Source of the DNA: Competibacter_A sp037045535
GTDB taxonomy: Bacteria; Pseudomonadota; Gammaproteobacteria; Competibacterales; Competibacteraceae
Assembly: GCA_037045535.1 (NCBI GenBank)
Contig: JBAOHI010000043.1
Span: forward strand, 1-64,000
Reading direction: 5' to 3'
DNA length: 64,000 bases
A program made the translations under genes and the position numbers. The notes below the pieces were generated by a model. It did no database searches and was not told the origin of the DNA. It worked only from the letters and a program-made list of their open reading frames with translations. Shown here piece by piece: positions 17,302 through 27,020 of this stretch. The first letter of the stretch is position 1. Each line of letters opens with the position of its first letter.

Positions 17302-17926
17302 TCACTGAGTTTTCTTCGGTGCGGCTTCCTTGCCGGAGGACGCCGGTGCTGCCTCGGGCGCGGCTTCCTTACCGGACGCCGGCGTTGCCTCGGGCGCCTC
17401 ATCTTCCTCTGGTGGAGGACCTGCTGTCCTCGACCAAGTTGGAGAAGTGCAGAGCCTGGAACCGCCAGCCGGCTTTTTCTTTCTTCAGCACCGCCGAGAC
17501 GTTGAGATCGAATTCGCGCGGCTCACCGGCCGGATCAGTGTCCTTCATGACGCAGGAAGCCATCAACCAGGCATCGTTTCCTTCCTCGGCCGCGGCGACA
17601 TCCGGACACTCGTGGCTGAGCGAACCGGCTTTGAAGGTCTCAAAGTAATGTTTGTAAGTGTCTTCTACAGCCGCCTTGCCTTTCCAAAACTCGCCGGGGC
17701 CGGTGCCCATGAGCGCCACGTTGGGGCTGTCGGCGTAGAGCGCCAGCAAGGCCTTCAGGTCTTGCTTGTTCATCGCGTCGTGGTGCTGTTTCAGCACCGC
17801 TCTGAGTTCCTCGCTAGCCTTGGCGGCCATCGGCGATTCGGCTGTCTTCGGCGTTTCCGCCGCCCAAACCGGAGCCGCCAACACGCAACTCAGCGCGGAG
17901 ATCAATAAAGCATGTCGTTTTTTCAT
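17302..17926 (-). CDS. SnoaL/NTF2-like exported protein, frameshifted near its end
   Basis: A periplasmic protein with a signal peptide (1-22, VWA-AE) and an NTF2-like (DUF4440/SnoaL) domain at about 38-165: LKQHHDAMNKQDLKALLALY, a MGTGPGEFWKGKAAV turn and LNVSAVLKKEKAGWRFQALHFS. As read, it stops at 17399. In the next frame the same strand continues with GPPPEEDEAPEATPASGKEA and a second PASSGKEAAP block to a stop at 17302, an unmistakable low-complexity tail. A single extra base between about 17405 and 17440 explains this. The ligand or enzyme activity is unknown. Confidence 0.72.
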
Positions 17927-18015
17927 GGCGATTTATCCTGTGACGGGTTGATGGAGCTTAGAGCCCGTTCATCGAGCCGGTGATTCCTGACGAATCAAGG
18001 ACGAAGACGAAGGCT

Positions 18016-18747
18016 TCACCGGCCATGCGCCTCGTCCAGCCGCTTCCGCAACAATCCAGCCCAATAGTCGAAAGCGGCCTGTGCATACGCCCAAGTGCTA
18101 TAGGCTTTAGAGTAGGACGAAAATCCTTTCTCGACGGCCGAACCCACACCTTGGCTCAGATCGATATCGTACTTCTTGCCGACCTTCCGATCCACGTAAG
18201 CGGCTACCACTTGATTGGTCTGGCTATCGAGAAACTCGGCTTCGATGGCGGTTTGGCCGAGATAGGGAGTACCGCCGGTACCGCCGCCGGCCGCAACATC
18301 GGCCACGGTGGCGTAAGGCACCACCAGGGTCACCACGCTCATCTCGGGTTTGGTCGGGACCAGATCGGTGATCGCCACCCGCACCCGCAACACACCGGGA
18401 CCTGGCTTGGTCACCACCAGATAGGTTGGTTCCAGCGCTTTAACGATGGCGTTTTGGAAGTAGTCGGTCAGTGTCTTCAATTCGGTCGGATCGATACCCT
18501 TGTAGTCAGCATCATCCTTGTACCAGACCCGAATTCGATCCAGCATCACCTTATTGTATTGTTTAAAATTCTGCTTGGGATCGATGTAACGCTCGGCGCC
18601 GTCGCCGTCTGGTACGGGTTCCAGTTTGGAGTAATCGCTGAGAAAGCCAGCGTATTTCGGTTTGGTATCGCCGGATGGCGTGCTGGCGCAACCGGCGACC
18701 AAGGCGACGCTCAGCAAAAATAGGGATAACAGGGTCGCGATGCGCAT
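18016..18747 (-). CDS. DUF3313 family lipoprotein (copy 2)
   Basis: A 243-residue lipoprotein with signal ending LVAGC (Cys20). It shares blocks with the copy at 5549-6307, notably IDPTELKTLTDYF, PTKPEMSVVTLVVPYA and KAYSTWAYAQAAFDYWA, so the two are paralogues. Its gene is alone on the minus strand, upstream of the divergent efflux operon. Function unknown. Confidence 0.8.
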   Translation of the reverse strand: MRIATLLSLFLLSVALVAGCASTPSGDTKPKYAGFLSDYSKLEPVPDGDGAERYIDPKQNFKQYNKVMLDRIRVWYKDDADYKGIDPTELKTLTDYFQNAIVKALEPTYLVVTKPGPGVLRVRVAITDLVPTKPEMSVVTLVVPYATVADVAAGGGTGGTPYLGQTAIEAEFLDSQTNQVVAAYVDRKVGKKYDIDLSQGVGSAVEKGFSSYSKAYSTWAYAQAAFDYWAGLLRKRLDEAHGR

Positions 18748-18840
18748 CGATGTTTGTCCTTGGGGTTATCGGTTCGCGGGAAGAAAGCCGACTATACTTG
18801 CAGGCAGCCCACCCTATTGACTCTCGATTTTCAGGGATCA

Positions 18841-18858
18841 GGTGACCAAAACGTCACC
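18841..18858. promoter_or_regulatory. Perfect inverted repeat before the efflux operon
   Basis: GGTGAC-N6-GTCACC lies about 30 bases upstream of the adaptor start codon and close to a TATACT-like hexamer. It is a plausible operator for a repressor of the efflux genes, but no regulator gene is adjacent. Confidence 0.35.
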
Positions 18859-18887
18859 GCGCTTGAAGTATAGGCCATACTAAAGAT

Positions 18888-20132
18888 ATGCGCTTTCAAA
18901 ACCTATCCCGACCCTATTTCGTAACTCTTCACAAATGGGAGTTCCGTTCCGTGCGAGATTCGTGCCCTGCTTGCAAGCCTCTGTTTCGACTCAAGCTCCG
19001 GCCAAATGCCGGTACGTTGTTGGCGATTCTCCTGAGCGTCGGGCCGACGCTTGCGCTTGCCCAGCAACAACCCCAGATGCCACCGGTCGAAGTCACGGTG
19101 GTCACCGTCGCGCCGCAGACCACGCCTGCAACCTACGAATTCACCGGTAAGACCGAAAGTTCCCGCGCGGTGGAAATCCGCGCCCGCGTGGAAGGTTATC
19201 TGGATAAGATCGCCTACACCGAGGGCGATTTCGTTCGTCCCGGTCAATTGCTGTTTCAGCTCGATCCACAACCGTTTCAGGCCGCGCTGGACAATGCCAA
19301 GGGCGATCTGGCGCGCGCCGAAGCGCAACTCGCCAACGCCCGCGCCACGCTGGCGCGCGTCAAACCGCTGGCCAAGGAAAACGCCGTCAGCCAGAAAGAT
19401 CTGGACGATTCGGTGGCGGCCGAACGCAGCGCTCAAGCGCAAGTGCAATCGGCCAAGGCACAAGTGCGGACAGCGGAATTGAACCTGGGCTACACCACCA
19501 TCAAATCGCCATTGAACGGGCTCGCCGGCAAATCGGAATTTCGCGAGGGCAGCCTGGTCACGCCCGGCGCCAGCAGCCTGTTGACCACGGTGGTCCAACT
19601 CGATCCGATTTGGGTTAACTTCGGCGCCGGCGAAAATGACGTGCTCAAGTTCCGCCAACAAAAAGCCAGCGGGCAGTTGAAGGGGGGCGCCGCGAATGCC
19701 GAAATCGAACTGGTTCTGGCCGACGGATCGGTCCATCCCAACAAGGGACGCATCGATTACGTCGCGCCGACCATCGACCAGAAAACGGGAACCCTGGCGA
19801 TGCGCGCGGAAATACCCAATCCAAACCGCGCGTTGAGCCCCGGCCAGTTCGTACGGGTGCGTATTCAGGGTATCGAACGCTCCAACGTCCTCATCGTCCC
19901 GCAGCGGGCGGTGATGCAGGGACCGCAAGGCAAGTTCGTCTACGTGGTCGCAGACGACAAGGCCGAGGTTAAACCGATACAAGTCGGCGATTTCTTTGGT
20001 GACCAGTGGATCGTTACCTCCGGCCTGAGCGGCGGCGAACAGGTGATCGTGGACGGCGCCATCAAGGTGCGACCCGGCGCGCCGGTCAAGATCGCCGCGC
20101 CTGCCACCCCGCCCAAGCCGGCCGGTCAATAA
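18888..20132 (+). CDS. RND efflux periplasmic adaptor (HlyD/AcrA type)
   Basis: A 414-residue membrane-fusion protein. Its hydrophobic segment (about 44-60) is not lipidated. The lipoyl/hairpin/beta-barrel order is clear: FTGKTESSRAVEIRARVEGY, then a long Ala-rich alpha-hairpin (about 130-195), then GYTTIKSPLNGLAGKSEFR and the beta-barrel with DYVAPTIDQKTGTLAMRAE. It should join the RND pump (next gene) to the outer-membrane channel. ATG at 18888 gives a 40-residue leader; a GTG at 18951 would give a shorter one. Confidence 0.9.
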   Translation: MRFQNLSRPYFVTLHKWEFRSVRDSCPACKPLFRLKLRPNAGTLLAILLSVGPTLALAQQQPQMPPVEVTVVTVAPQTTPATYEFTGKTESSRAVEIRARVEGYLDKIAYTEGDFVRPGQLLFQLDPQPFQAALDNAKGDLARAEAQLANARATLARVKPLAKENAVSQKDLDDSVAAERSAQAQVQSAKAQVRTAELNLGYTTIKSPLNGLAGKSEFREGSLVTPGASSLLTTVVQLDPIWVNFGAGENDVLKFRQQKASGQLKGGAANAEIELVLADGSVHPNKGRIDYVAPTIDQKTGTLAMRAEIPNPNRALSPGQFVRVRIQGIERSNVLIVPQRAVMQGPQGKFVYVVADDKAEVKPIQVGDFFGDQWIVTSGLSGGEQVIVDGAIKVRPGAPVKIAAPATPPKPAGQ

Positions 20133-20144
20133 GGGGAAACGCCC

Positions 20145-23100
20145 ATGATTTCGCGTTTCTTCATCGACCGGCCGATCTTCGCGACCGTTATTTCCATCGT
20201 GATCATGCTCGCTGGCTTGGTGGCGATGGTGGGATTGCCTATCGCGCAGTTCCCGGAAATCACTCCGCCGCTGTTGCAGGTGGTGACCAGCTACCCCGGC
20301 GCCAACGCCGAAACCACCTCCAACTCGGTGGCCGCGCCGGTCGAACAGCAGGTGAACGGCGTCGAGAGCATGATTTACATGCAATCGAACAACTCGGCTA
20401 GCGGTGACATGGCGCTTAACGTCTATTTCAACATCGGGACCAACGTGGACACCGTGTTGCCCGATTTGACCAACCGAGTCAATCTGGCGAACCCGGTGAT
20501 GCCGGCCGACGTGCGCCAGAACGGCCTCACCATCAAGAAGGCCTCCTCCAACATTCTGATGATCGTGGCGATCAGCTCCGACGGCACGCAGGATCCCAAT
20601 TTCGTCAGCAACTACGCCAACATCAACGTAGTGGACGAACTCAAGCGCATCCCCGGCGCTAGCCAGGTTTCGCTGTTCACTCAATCCGACTACGCCATGC
20701 GCGTCTGGCTTAAGCCGGATCGGATGGCCGAATTGAACCTTTCCGTCAGCGATATCCGTCAGGCCATTCAAGAACAGAACGCGCAATTTGCCGTCGGCAA
20801 GGTCGGCCAACCGCCGACCGGTTATCCGGTGGAACTCACCCTGCCGGTGTCCGCCAAGGGCCGGTTGGATGACCCCAAGGAATTCGAGCAGATCATCCTA
20901 CGCTCCAACCCCGACGGTTCAGCGGTGCTGCTACGCGATGTGGCGCGGGTCGAGCTGGGCATTCGCAATTACGACACGGAAGGCTCTGTTGAACGGCAAG
21001 CGCACCGATTTCATCATGGTCTACCAGCAACCTGGCTCCAACGCGCTGGACGTGGCCGACAAGATCATCACGCGGATGGAAGGGTTGACCAAGAACTTCC
21101 CCTCTGGCGTCAGCTATTCCATTCCCTACAACACCACCAAGTTCGTCGAAGTCTCCATCGAGGCGGTGGTGCACACCTTTTTCGAGGCAGTGATACTGGT
21201 CATCCTGGTGGTGTACCTGTTCCTGCAAAACTGGCGGGCCACGCTGATTCCCTTGCTGGCGGTGCCGGTGTCCATCGTCGGCACCTTCGCCGGCATGTTC
21301 CTGCTGGGCTTCTCGATCAACACTCTGACCCTATTCGGCATGATCCTGGCCATCGGCATCGTGGTGGACGACGCCATCGTGGTGATCGAAAACGTCGAAC
21401 GCAACATGCACGAGTTCGGTCTCGATCCCAAGGAAGCGGCGCGGCGGGCAATGGACGAGGTCACCGGCCCGGTCATCGCCATCGTGCTGGTGCTGTGTGC
21501 GGTGTTCGTGCCCACCGCCTTCCTGAGCGGCATCACCGGCCAGTTGTACAAGCAGTTCGCCATCACCATCGCCATTTCGGTGATCATTTCCGGCCTGGTG
21601 GCGCTGACCCTCAGCCCGGCGCTGGCGGCAATCCTGCTCAAACCAGCCCACGGCCAGAAAAACATTTTTTTCCGCGGCTTCGAAAAAGTGTTCGACAAAA
21701 TGACGGGCGGCTACGTCGCCGGCTCGGCCTTTCTGGTGCGACGGGTGCTGATTGCCCTAGTGCTGTTCGGTGGTCTGCTGTTCGTCACCGTCGGGCTATT
21801 CAAGAGCGTACCCGGCGGCTTCGTGCCCGACGAAGATCAGGGCTATCTGCTGGGGGTAGCGATTTTGCCCGACGGCGCCAGTCTGGATCGCACGCGGGCC
21901 GTGGTCGAGCAGGCCAACGCGATTTTCGGCAAGCACCCGGCGGTTCAAAACGTGGTCAGCCTGAACGGTTTCAGCCTGTTGGATAGCCAGAACAAGCCGA
22001 ATTTCGCCACCTTTTTCTTGCCGCTCAAGGATTGGAAGGAACGCACCACGCCGGAACTGCATGCCTTCGCGACGCAGAAGACGCTACAACGCGAGGTTTT
22101 CCAGCAGATCAAGGAAGCGCAAGTCGTCCTGTTCAACCCACCGCCGATTCCCGGCATGAGCAGCACCGGCGGCTTCGAGTTCTGGATTCAGGATCGCGGC
22201 GGTGCGGGATCCAAGGCGCTGGAGGACGTGGTACAGAAGTTCATCGCCAAGGCTAAGGAAAAACCGGAATTGGGTCCGCTCGCCACCACCTTCCGCGCCA
22301 ATTCCCAGCAGTTGTTCGTCGATCTCGACCGGGAAAAAGCGCGAGCGCTGAACGTGCCGGTCAATACCGTGTTCGATTTGATGCAAGGTATCTTCGGCTC
22401 GATCTACGTCAACGATTTCAACAAGCTCGGCCGAACCTTCCGGGTGATGCTGCAAGCGGACACGCAATACCGCACCCGCCCCGAGGACATCAGCCAGATC
22501 TTCGTGCGCTCGACCACCGGCCAGATGGTACCGTTGAGCGCGCTGGTCACGGTGAAATACATCACTGGCCCGGACAACGTGCCCCGCTTCAACGTGTTCC
22601 CCGCCGCCCGCGTCAACGGTAACGCTGCGTCTGGCTATAGCTCCGGACAAGCGCTGGCAGCGATGGAAGCGCTGGCCAAGGAAGCCTTGCCAGAAGGCAT
22701 GAGCTACGCCTGGGCCGGACAGGCATATCAGGAGAAGCAGGTGGGCGCGGCCTCGGCGCTGGCTTTCGTGTTCGGCATCGTCATGGTGTTCCTGATTCTG
22801 GCGGCGCAGTACGAGAAGTGGACACTGCCCATCGCGGTCATTACTGCCGTACCGTTCGCGGTGGCGGGCGCTCTGCTAGCGGTATTCCTGCGCGGCTTGG
22901 TCAACGATGTCTACTTCCAGATCGGCCTGGTGACATTGATCGCCTTGGCAGCCAAGAATGCGATTCTCATCGTCGAGTTCGCGGTGATGAAGCGCGAGGA
23001 GGGGCTGTCGACCATCGACGCTGCGCTGGAAGCGGCGCGGCTGCGTTTCCGGCCTATCGTCATGACCTCGCTGGCCTTCATTCTCGGTTGCGTGCCGCTG

Positions 23101-23301
23101 GCGATCAGCACCGGCGCTGGCGCGTTCAGCCGGCATTCCATCGGTACCGGGGTCATTGGCGGTATGTTGGGCGCGACTTGCATCGCCATCTTCTTCGTCC
23201 CGCTGTTCTATCGGCTGTTCAGTGGCAGCGGCGGCGGTAAAACGGCCACGGCCGAGCCAGCCACTCCCATTGCGATCAAGGAGGAAGGCAGCCATGCGTA
23301 A
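20145..23301 (+). CDS. RND efflux pump (AcrB/MexB-like), frameshifted
   Basis: An inner-membrane proton/drug antiporter of about 1050 residues, HAE1 type. It starts with FFIDRPIFATVISIVIMLAG and has the usual pore and docking domains. In the transmembrane block, GMILAIGIVVDDAIVVIENV carries the essential Asp-Asp pair. The reading frame breaks near 20986-20990: frame one reads GIRNYDTEGS, frame two resumes with LNGKRTDFIMVYQQPGSNA, and removal of one base restores the family sequence YDTEGSLNGK. Both halves are otherwise intact, so this is probably a sequence error. The gene lies 12 bases after the adaptor. Confidence 0.85.
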
Positions 23302-24814
23302 GCTCTTCCCTCACCCTAGCCCTCTCCCAAAGGGAGAGGGAAGATTGACCCATTCCCCTCGCCTTCTGGAAGAGGGGTTGGGGGTAAGAGCCACCGCCCT
23401 GTTGATCTCTCTGACTCTCGCCGGCTGCGCGGTCGGCCCAATCTACCAGCGTCCGGAAGTGCCGGTTCCGGCGCAATGGCAGATCAATATCCAGCAGGCC
23501 AACGATTTTGCCAACACCGCCTGGTGGGAGCAGTTCCGCGATCCGGTGCTGGACAATCTCATCCAGACCGCGCTACGGGAAAACAAGGACGTACAGATCG
23601 CCGCGGCGCGGGTGGAAGAGTACATGGGCCGCTACGGCGTAACCCGCTCCGCCCAATTCCCACAGGTAAGCGCCAACGCCGATGCGGCGCGCACCCGCCT
23701 CAGCGAAAGCCCACCTCAGACCACGGGGAAAAATCCCGGCAACAGTTTCCAGGTCAACTTGGGCGTGTCGTTCGAGTTGGATTTGTGGGGCAAGCTGCGC
23801 AGCGCGACCGAAGCAGCTCGTGCCGACCTGCTGGCCACCGAGGAAGCTCGGCGCACGGTGATCCTGACCTTGGTCAGCCAGGTGGCCGATGGCTACGTGC
23901 GATTGCTCGATTTCGACCGGCAGATGGCCATTACCGAAGCGACCTTGAAAACCCGCAGCGAAGCAGTGCGGATCAACGGTCTACGCTTCAAGGCCGGACT
24001 GATCTCGGAACTGGACTACCAGCAGGCGGTGGCGGAATACCAGAATGCGGCGGTGCAAATACCGAGACTGGAGCGGCTGATCATTCAACAGGAAAATGCG
24101 ATCAGTCTGCTGCTGGGACGCAACCCCGGCAAAATCAGTCGAGGAGTTCCCCTGGATCGCTTGGCATTGCCACGAGTGCCTGGTGGCTTGCCGTCCGATC
24201 TGCTGGAACGCCGCCCGGATATCCGGCAAGCCGAGCAGCAATTGATCGCCGCCAATGCACTCATCGGCGTGGCCAAGGCAGCGTTCTTTCCCAGCATTTC
24301 GCTTACCGGACTGCTCGGCGTCGCAAGCACCGATCTTTCCGACCTCTTTAAAGGGCCGTCCAAGACTTGGCAATTTGGCGGCACTCTGGCCCAACCCCTC
24401 TTTACCGGTGGTGCCCTGACCGGCCAGTTGCAGGCTGTGGAGGCGGTACAGCAACAGGCGTTATTGAATTACCAGCAGGTGATTCAAACCGCCTTCACCG
24501 AGGTGGACAACAGTCTGGTCGCGGTCGCCAAACTGCGCGAGCAGTTGAAAGATGAGGCGGCGCAAGTCAATGCCTTGCAACGCTATCTGGATCTGGCGAC
24601 ACTGCGCTACAACAATGGCTACTCCGACTACCTGACGGTGGTAGACGCCGAGCGCAACCTCTATACCGCGCAACTGCAATACGTGCAGGATCAGGGCAAT
24701 CTGTTCATCGCGCTGGTCGATCTGTACAAGGCGATGGGCGGTGGCTGGGTCAATGAAGCGGAACAGATGACTGCCCCTTCAACGAAGGTCGTGGCCTCAT
24801 CGCCGCCGGGCTAG
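23294..24814 (+). CDS. Outer-membrane efflux protein (OprM/NodT type) with a repeat-encoded N-terminus
   Basis: The third part of the tripartite pump: 506 residues with the lipid-anchor motif LAGCAVGP, the two OEP domains and repeated hydrophobic coiled-coil segments (for example LLGRNPGKISRG and ERRPDIRQAEQQL). The ATG at 23294 overlaps the pump stop. Residues 5-33 (PHPSPLPKGEG onward) are encoded by a dispersed palindromic repeat lying between the initiation codon and the signal peptide, which kept the frame. Whether the extended signal is still recognised is uncertain. Confidence 0.85.
   Translation: MRKLFPHPSPLPKGEGRLTHSPRLLEEGLGVRATALLISLTLAGCAVGPIYQRPEVPVPAQWQINIQQANDFANTAWWEQFRDPVLDNLIQTALRENKDVQIAAARVEEYMGRYGVTRSAQFPQVSANADAARTRLSESPPQTTGKNPGNSFQVNLGVSFELDLWGKLRSATEAARADLLATEEARRTVILTLVSQVADGYVRLLDFDRQMAITEATLKTRSEAVRINGLRFKAGLISELDYQQAVAEYQNAAVQIPRLERLIIQQENAISLLLGRNPGKISRGVPLDRLALPRVPGGLPSDLLERRPDIRQAEQQLIAANALIGVAKAAFFPSISLTGLLGVASTDLSDLFKGPSKTWQFGGTLAQPLFTGGALTGQLQAVEAVQQQALLNYQQVIQTAFTEVDNSLVAVAKLREQLKDEAAQVNALQRYLDLATLRYNNGYSDYLTVVDAERNLYTAQLQYVQDQGNLFIALVDLYKAMGGGWVNEAEQMTAPSTKVVASSPPG
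23308..23392. repeat. Palindromic REP-like repeat inserted in a gene start
   Basis: A CCCTCTCCC-AAA-GGGAGAGGG stem (23320-23328 and 23332-23340) followed by a second weaker CCCCTC/GAGGGG pair. It matches the general form of short dispersed repeats common in proteobacteria, whose translation typically gives SPLPxGEG, as seen here. Confidence 0.75.
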
Positions 24815-24835
24815 CAATCGCTTCGCTCACCAGCA

Positions 24836-24864
24836 AACGGGGCGCGGTCATCACGCGCCCCGTT
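24836..24864. terminator. Bidirectional rho-independent-type terminator
   Basis: AACGGGGCGCG (24836-24846) pairs perfectly with CGCGCCCCGTT (24854-24864) around a 7-base loop, between the convergent efflux and DUF1269 genes. A short T-rich stretch follows on the plus strand. Confidence 0.75.
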
Positions 24865-24895
24865 CGTTTATGGCAGAGCCATCGCGCCGAACAAC

Positions 24896-25429
24896 TTAAG
24901 CGGGTTTCTCCAGATTGGGCGTGGCCGTTTCGGTCTGTGGCTTGGCCGCGTCCAGCACCGCTTGCAATTTGGCCTCATCCTCGTGCGACAGTGAGGTCTT
25001 TAGTAGCCGCCCTCCCGTACCTTCCAGTTCGACCAATACCTTATCCGGCGTCAGCTGCTTGATCAGCACGAATAGCACCGATGAACCCGGTTTCAGCTCG
25101 GAAGCCAGTTTCTTCATGAAATCGTCGTCGATTCCAGCATCGGTTAACGCACCGCTGAGTGCGCCGCTGGCCAAACCGGCCGCGAGTCCCAACAACGGAT
25201 GCAGGAAGATCAACCCGATCAACAACCCCCAGAAACTGCCAGAAATCGCCCCAGCAGCTGTCAAGTCATTGATTTGATGTAACTTGACCTTGCCTGCCTC
25301 GTCGCGCACGGCGACCACCGCATCTTCCAGGTCAATCAGATATTCTTTCTGCATTCGCAGCAACCGCAGCCGCACTTCCTGAGCTGTGTAGGTATCGTCA
25401 TATGCGACCGCGACAAACGTATTGCTCAT
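24896..25429 (-). CDS. DUF1269 membrane protein
   Basis: A 177-residue protein with a DUF1269 pattern: a soluble N-terminal half (VAVAYDDTYTAQEVRLRLL), a Gly/Ala-rich hydrophobic segment GLLIGLIFLHPLLGLAAGLA, then a FVLIKQLTPDKVLVEL strand and a charged C-terminal tail. Members are short membrane-associated proteins without a defined role. It is separated from the efflux genes by the convergent terminator. Confidence 0.85.
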   Translation of the reverse strand: MSNTFVAVAYDDTYTAQEVRLRLLRMQKEYLIDLEDAVVAVRDEAGKVKLHQINDLTAAGAISGSFWGLLIGLIFLHPLLGLAAGLASGALSGALTDAGIDDDFMKKLASELKPGSSVLFVLIKQLTPDKVLVELEGTGGRLLKTSLSHEDEAKLQAVLDAAKPQTETATPNLEKPA

Positions 25430-25722
25430 TACCGTTCTCCTATCCAGTCTTCGATTCAGTTAGTTCCGACCGGGGTCCGGGCGACCTCGTCATCCATCGT
25501 CGAACCCTTACCGTCATCACGCTCCATGGACCCAATTTGACCTGTTCGGTTCACGCTGAACCGGTCAATGCCCGGGCTTGCCCCTGTTCCCGACCGTCTG
25601 GCTCGTCTCTCATGCCCTTGGTATGTCGGATGCATATCAGCATGAAACCCGGACCGTTTTGGCTCGACACGCGATCCGAACGGCCGATTTTAGTTCAAAT
25701 GATCGTGGTAGAGATGACGCAG
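25430..25722. other. Intergenic region, 293 bases, no gene recognised
   Basis: An open frame on the plus strand crosses it, but its translation has no protein-like character. It probably contains the promoters of the DUF1269 gene and the small secreted protein. Confidence 0.5.
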
Positions 25723-26028
25723 ATGGCCATTCAATTAACGGCAAAACAAGTCAGGGTCGCGGCTATCGGTTTGGTTTTCGGTTGCGCTGGATCGGCCGCG
25801 CTAGCCGGTACGGATTCCTACTCCGAAGCGACCGGCGCGCTAGCAACGAACAGTGCCGACACCCGCACGGAAATTGCTTATATCCCCGAATCCGGAAACG
25901 ACCGCTACGATCCGTATACCTGCGCTGCTGCCTACGGCGATGAGTTCTGCACGGCCTTCGAGCGCTGCATGGCCACATACGGTTTCGATCGCTGCTACGC
26001 GCGGTTCAGCCAGCAGCTACGGGATTGA
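25723..26028 (+). CDS. Small secreted cysteine-containing protein
   Basis: A 101-residue protein with a signal peptide ending AALAGT near residue 30. The mature part is Thr/Asp-rich and ends in a segment with four cysteines (YTCAAAYGDEFCTAFERC and DRCYARF), likely to form disulfides. An in-frame ATG 24 bases upstream is an alternative start. No family is recognised. Confidence 0.55.
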   Translation: MAIQLTAKQVRVAAIGLVFGCAGSAALAGTDSYSEATGALATNSADTRTEIAYIPESGNDRYDPYTCAAAYGDEFCTAFERCMATYGFDRCYARFSQQLRD

Positions 26029-26101
26029 ACGATCCAGCCGACAAGCCGAACTCAAACACCCGACCCAAGCGATGACTGCCGAGCCAGTATCCGTCGAACC
26101 C

Positions 26102-26887
26102 TCAACGCGAGGTGCCGAATCCGCGTTCGGGCCTCGGCGGCATGGATCGGCTCTCTAAGGGAATTGCCCGATCAAACGAGCTGACATCATGGCCAGCGGG
26201 AATCGCTCCATTGCCATACCCCAATGAATAATCGTAATAATATTTGATAAAGGCCTCGTCGGACATGCCGGTTTCAATCACCGCTGGATGCCGAAGCACA
26301 GTGTCGCGCCACTTGATCGCCCGCCAATAGCCCTGTTCCTCGGGTACTTTGAAATATCGATAATACTCGTTCAAACAATACCGCTGAAAAAACGGGCCGT
26401 AACTCAATTCAGCCATCCCGAACCCTTCGTCATCGAACAGATAGGTACCATCCGGATTATGGCGCATTAGAAAATCGTCGATCCAACGCCAGGTTTCCAA
26501 GGCATTCCGGGTGAGTTCCTCGTCTCGTTCCCGCGCTTGGTTCATCAACAGACGGTACATCGGTGGAACGAACGCATGATTGCAGTAATCGATCATGATC
26601 CGACAAATCGCCTTCCGGTAAGGCGTGGCCGGAAAAACCTTGGTAGCGGGAAAAACTTCTTCCAAATACTCGTTGATGATGCTGGATTCGTTCAGGATGA
26701 TTCCCTCATGTTGAATCACCGGAACCTGTCCTAGCGGATTGAGCTTCAAAAACCAGTCCGGCATCCGCCGACTGGATTCCAATTCAGTGAGATCGAACCG
26801 GATATTCTTCAATTTCAATAGAATCCGGGTCCGTTGTGCGAATGGGCAGATCGCCATGCTATACAAATGAACAGTACTCTTCATCAT
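26102..26887 (-). CDS. Glutathione S-transferase family protein
   Basis: A 261-residue GST with a thioredoxin-fold N-terminus containing a CPFAQR active-site motif (Cys near residue 14, omega/beta type), the SNAIL-like NESSIINEYLEEVFP G-site motif, and a helical C-terminal domain (about residues 95-215). The tail after residue 225 is longer than in most GSTs and polar. It is likely a cytosolic detoxification or thiol-transfer enzyme. No operon partner is obvious. Confidence 0.85.
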   Translation of the reverse strand: MMKSTVHLYSMAICPFAQRTRILLKLKNIRFDLTELESSRRMPDWFLKLNPLGQVPVIQHEGIILNESSIINEYLEEVFPATKVFPATPYRKAICRIMIDYCNHAFVPPMYRLLMNQARERDEELTRNALETWRWIDDFLMRHNPDGTYLFDDEGFGMAELSYGPFFQRYCLNEYYRYFKVPEEQGYWRAIKWRDTVLRHPAVIETGMSDEAFIKYYYDYSLGYGNGAIPAGHDVSSFDRAIPLESRSMPPRPERGFGTSR

Positions 26888-27020
26888 CGCTCTCCATCAC
26901 GCCAAGGGCGCGATTTGCTGGGGCTGACTAACTTGCGCTCCACTCTCCGCTTGCAGGAGAAATCTCAAGAGCGTCCCGATTAGCTTTAAAGAATCCTCAT
27001 CTTTCCCGAATCCAATCCCC
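26888..27020. other. Short intergenic region before the MITE
   Basis: 133 bases between the GST gene and the inverted-repeat element; nothing recognised. Confidence 0.4.

Noticed and set aside
17330..17908. Plus-strand frame of 192 codons across the NTF2-like gene
   Set aside because: Opposite strand shows a signal peptide and a recognisable fold; this frame does not.
18903..20810. Open frame of 635 codons on the minus strand across the efflux adaptor
   Set aside because: It is antisense to a well-supported adaptor and pump gene, and its translation is rich in Asp/His/Arg without domain motifs, as expected from the opposite strand of GC-rich coding DNA.
20980..20995. Programmed ribosomal frameshift in the RND gene
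   Set aside because: No slippery heptamer is present and the same one-base excess recurs in unrelated genes, so a sequence error is the simpler account.
25402..25722. N-terminal extension of the small secreted protein
   Set aside because: The extra 107 codons have no protein-like pattern, and a signal peptide begins at 25723.
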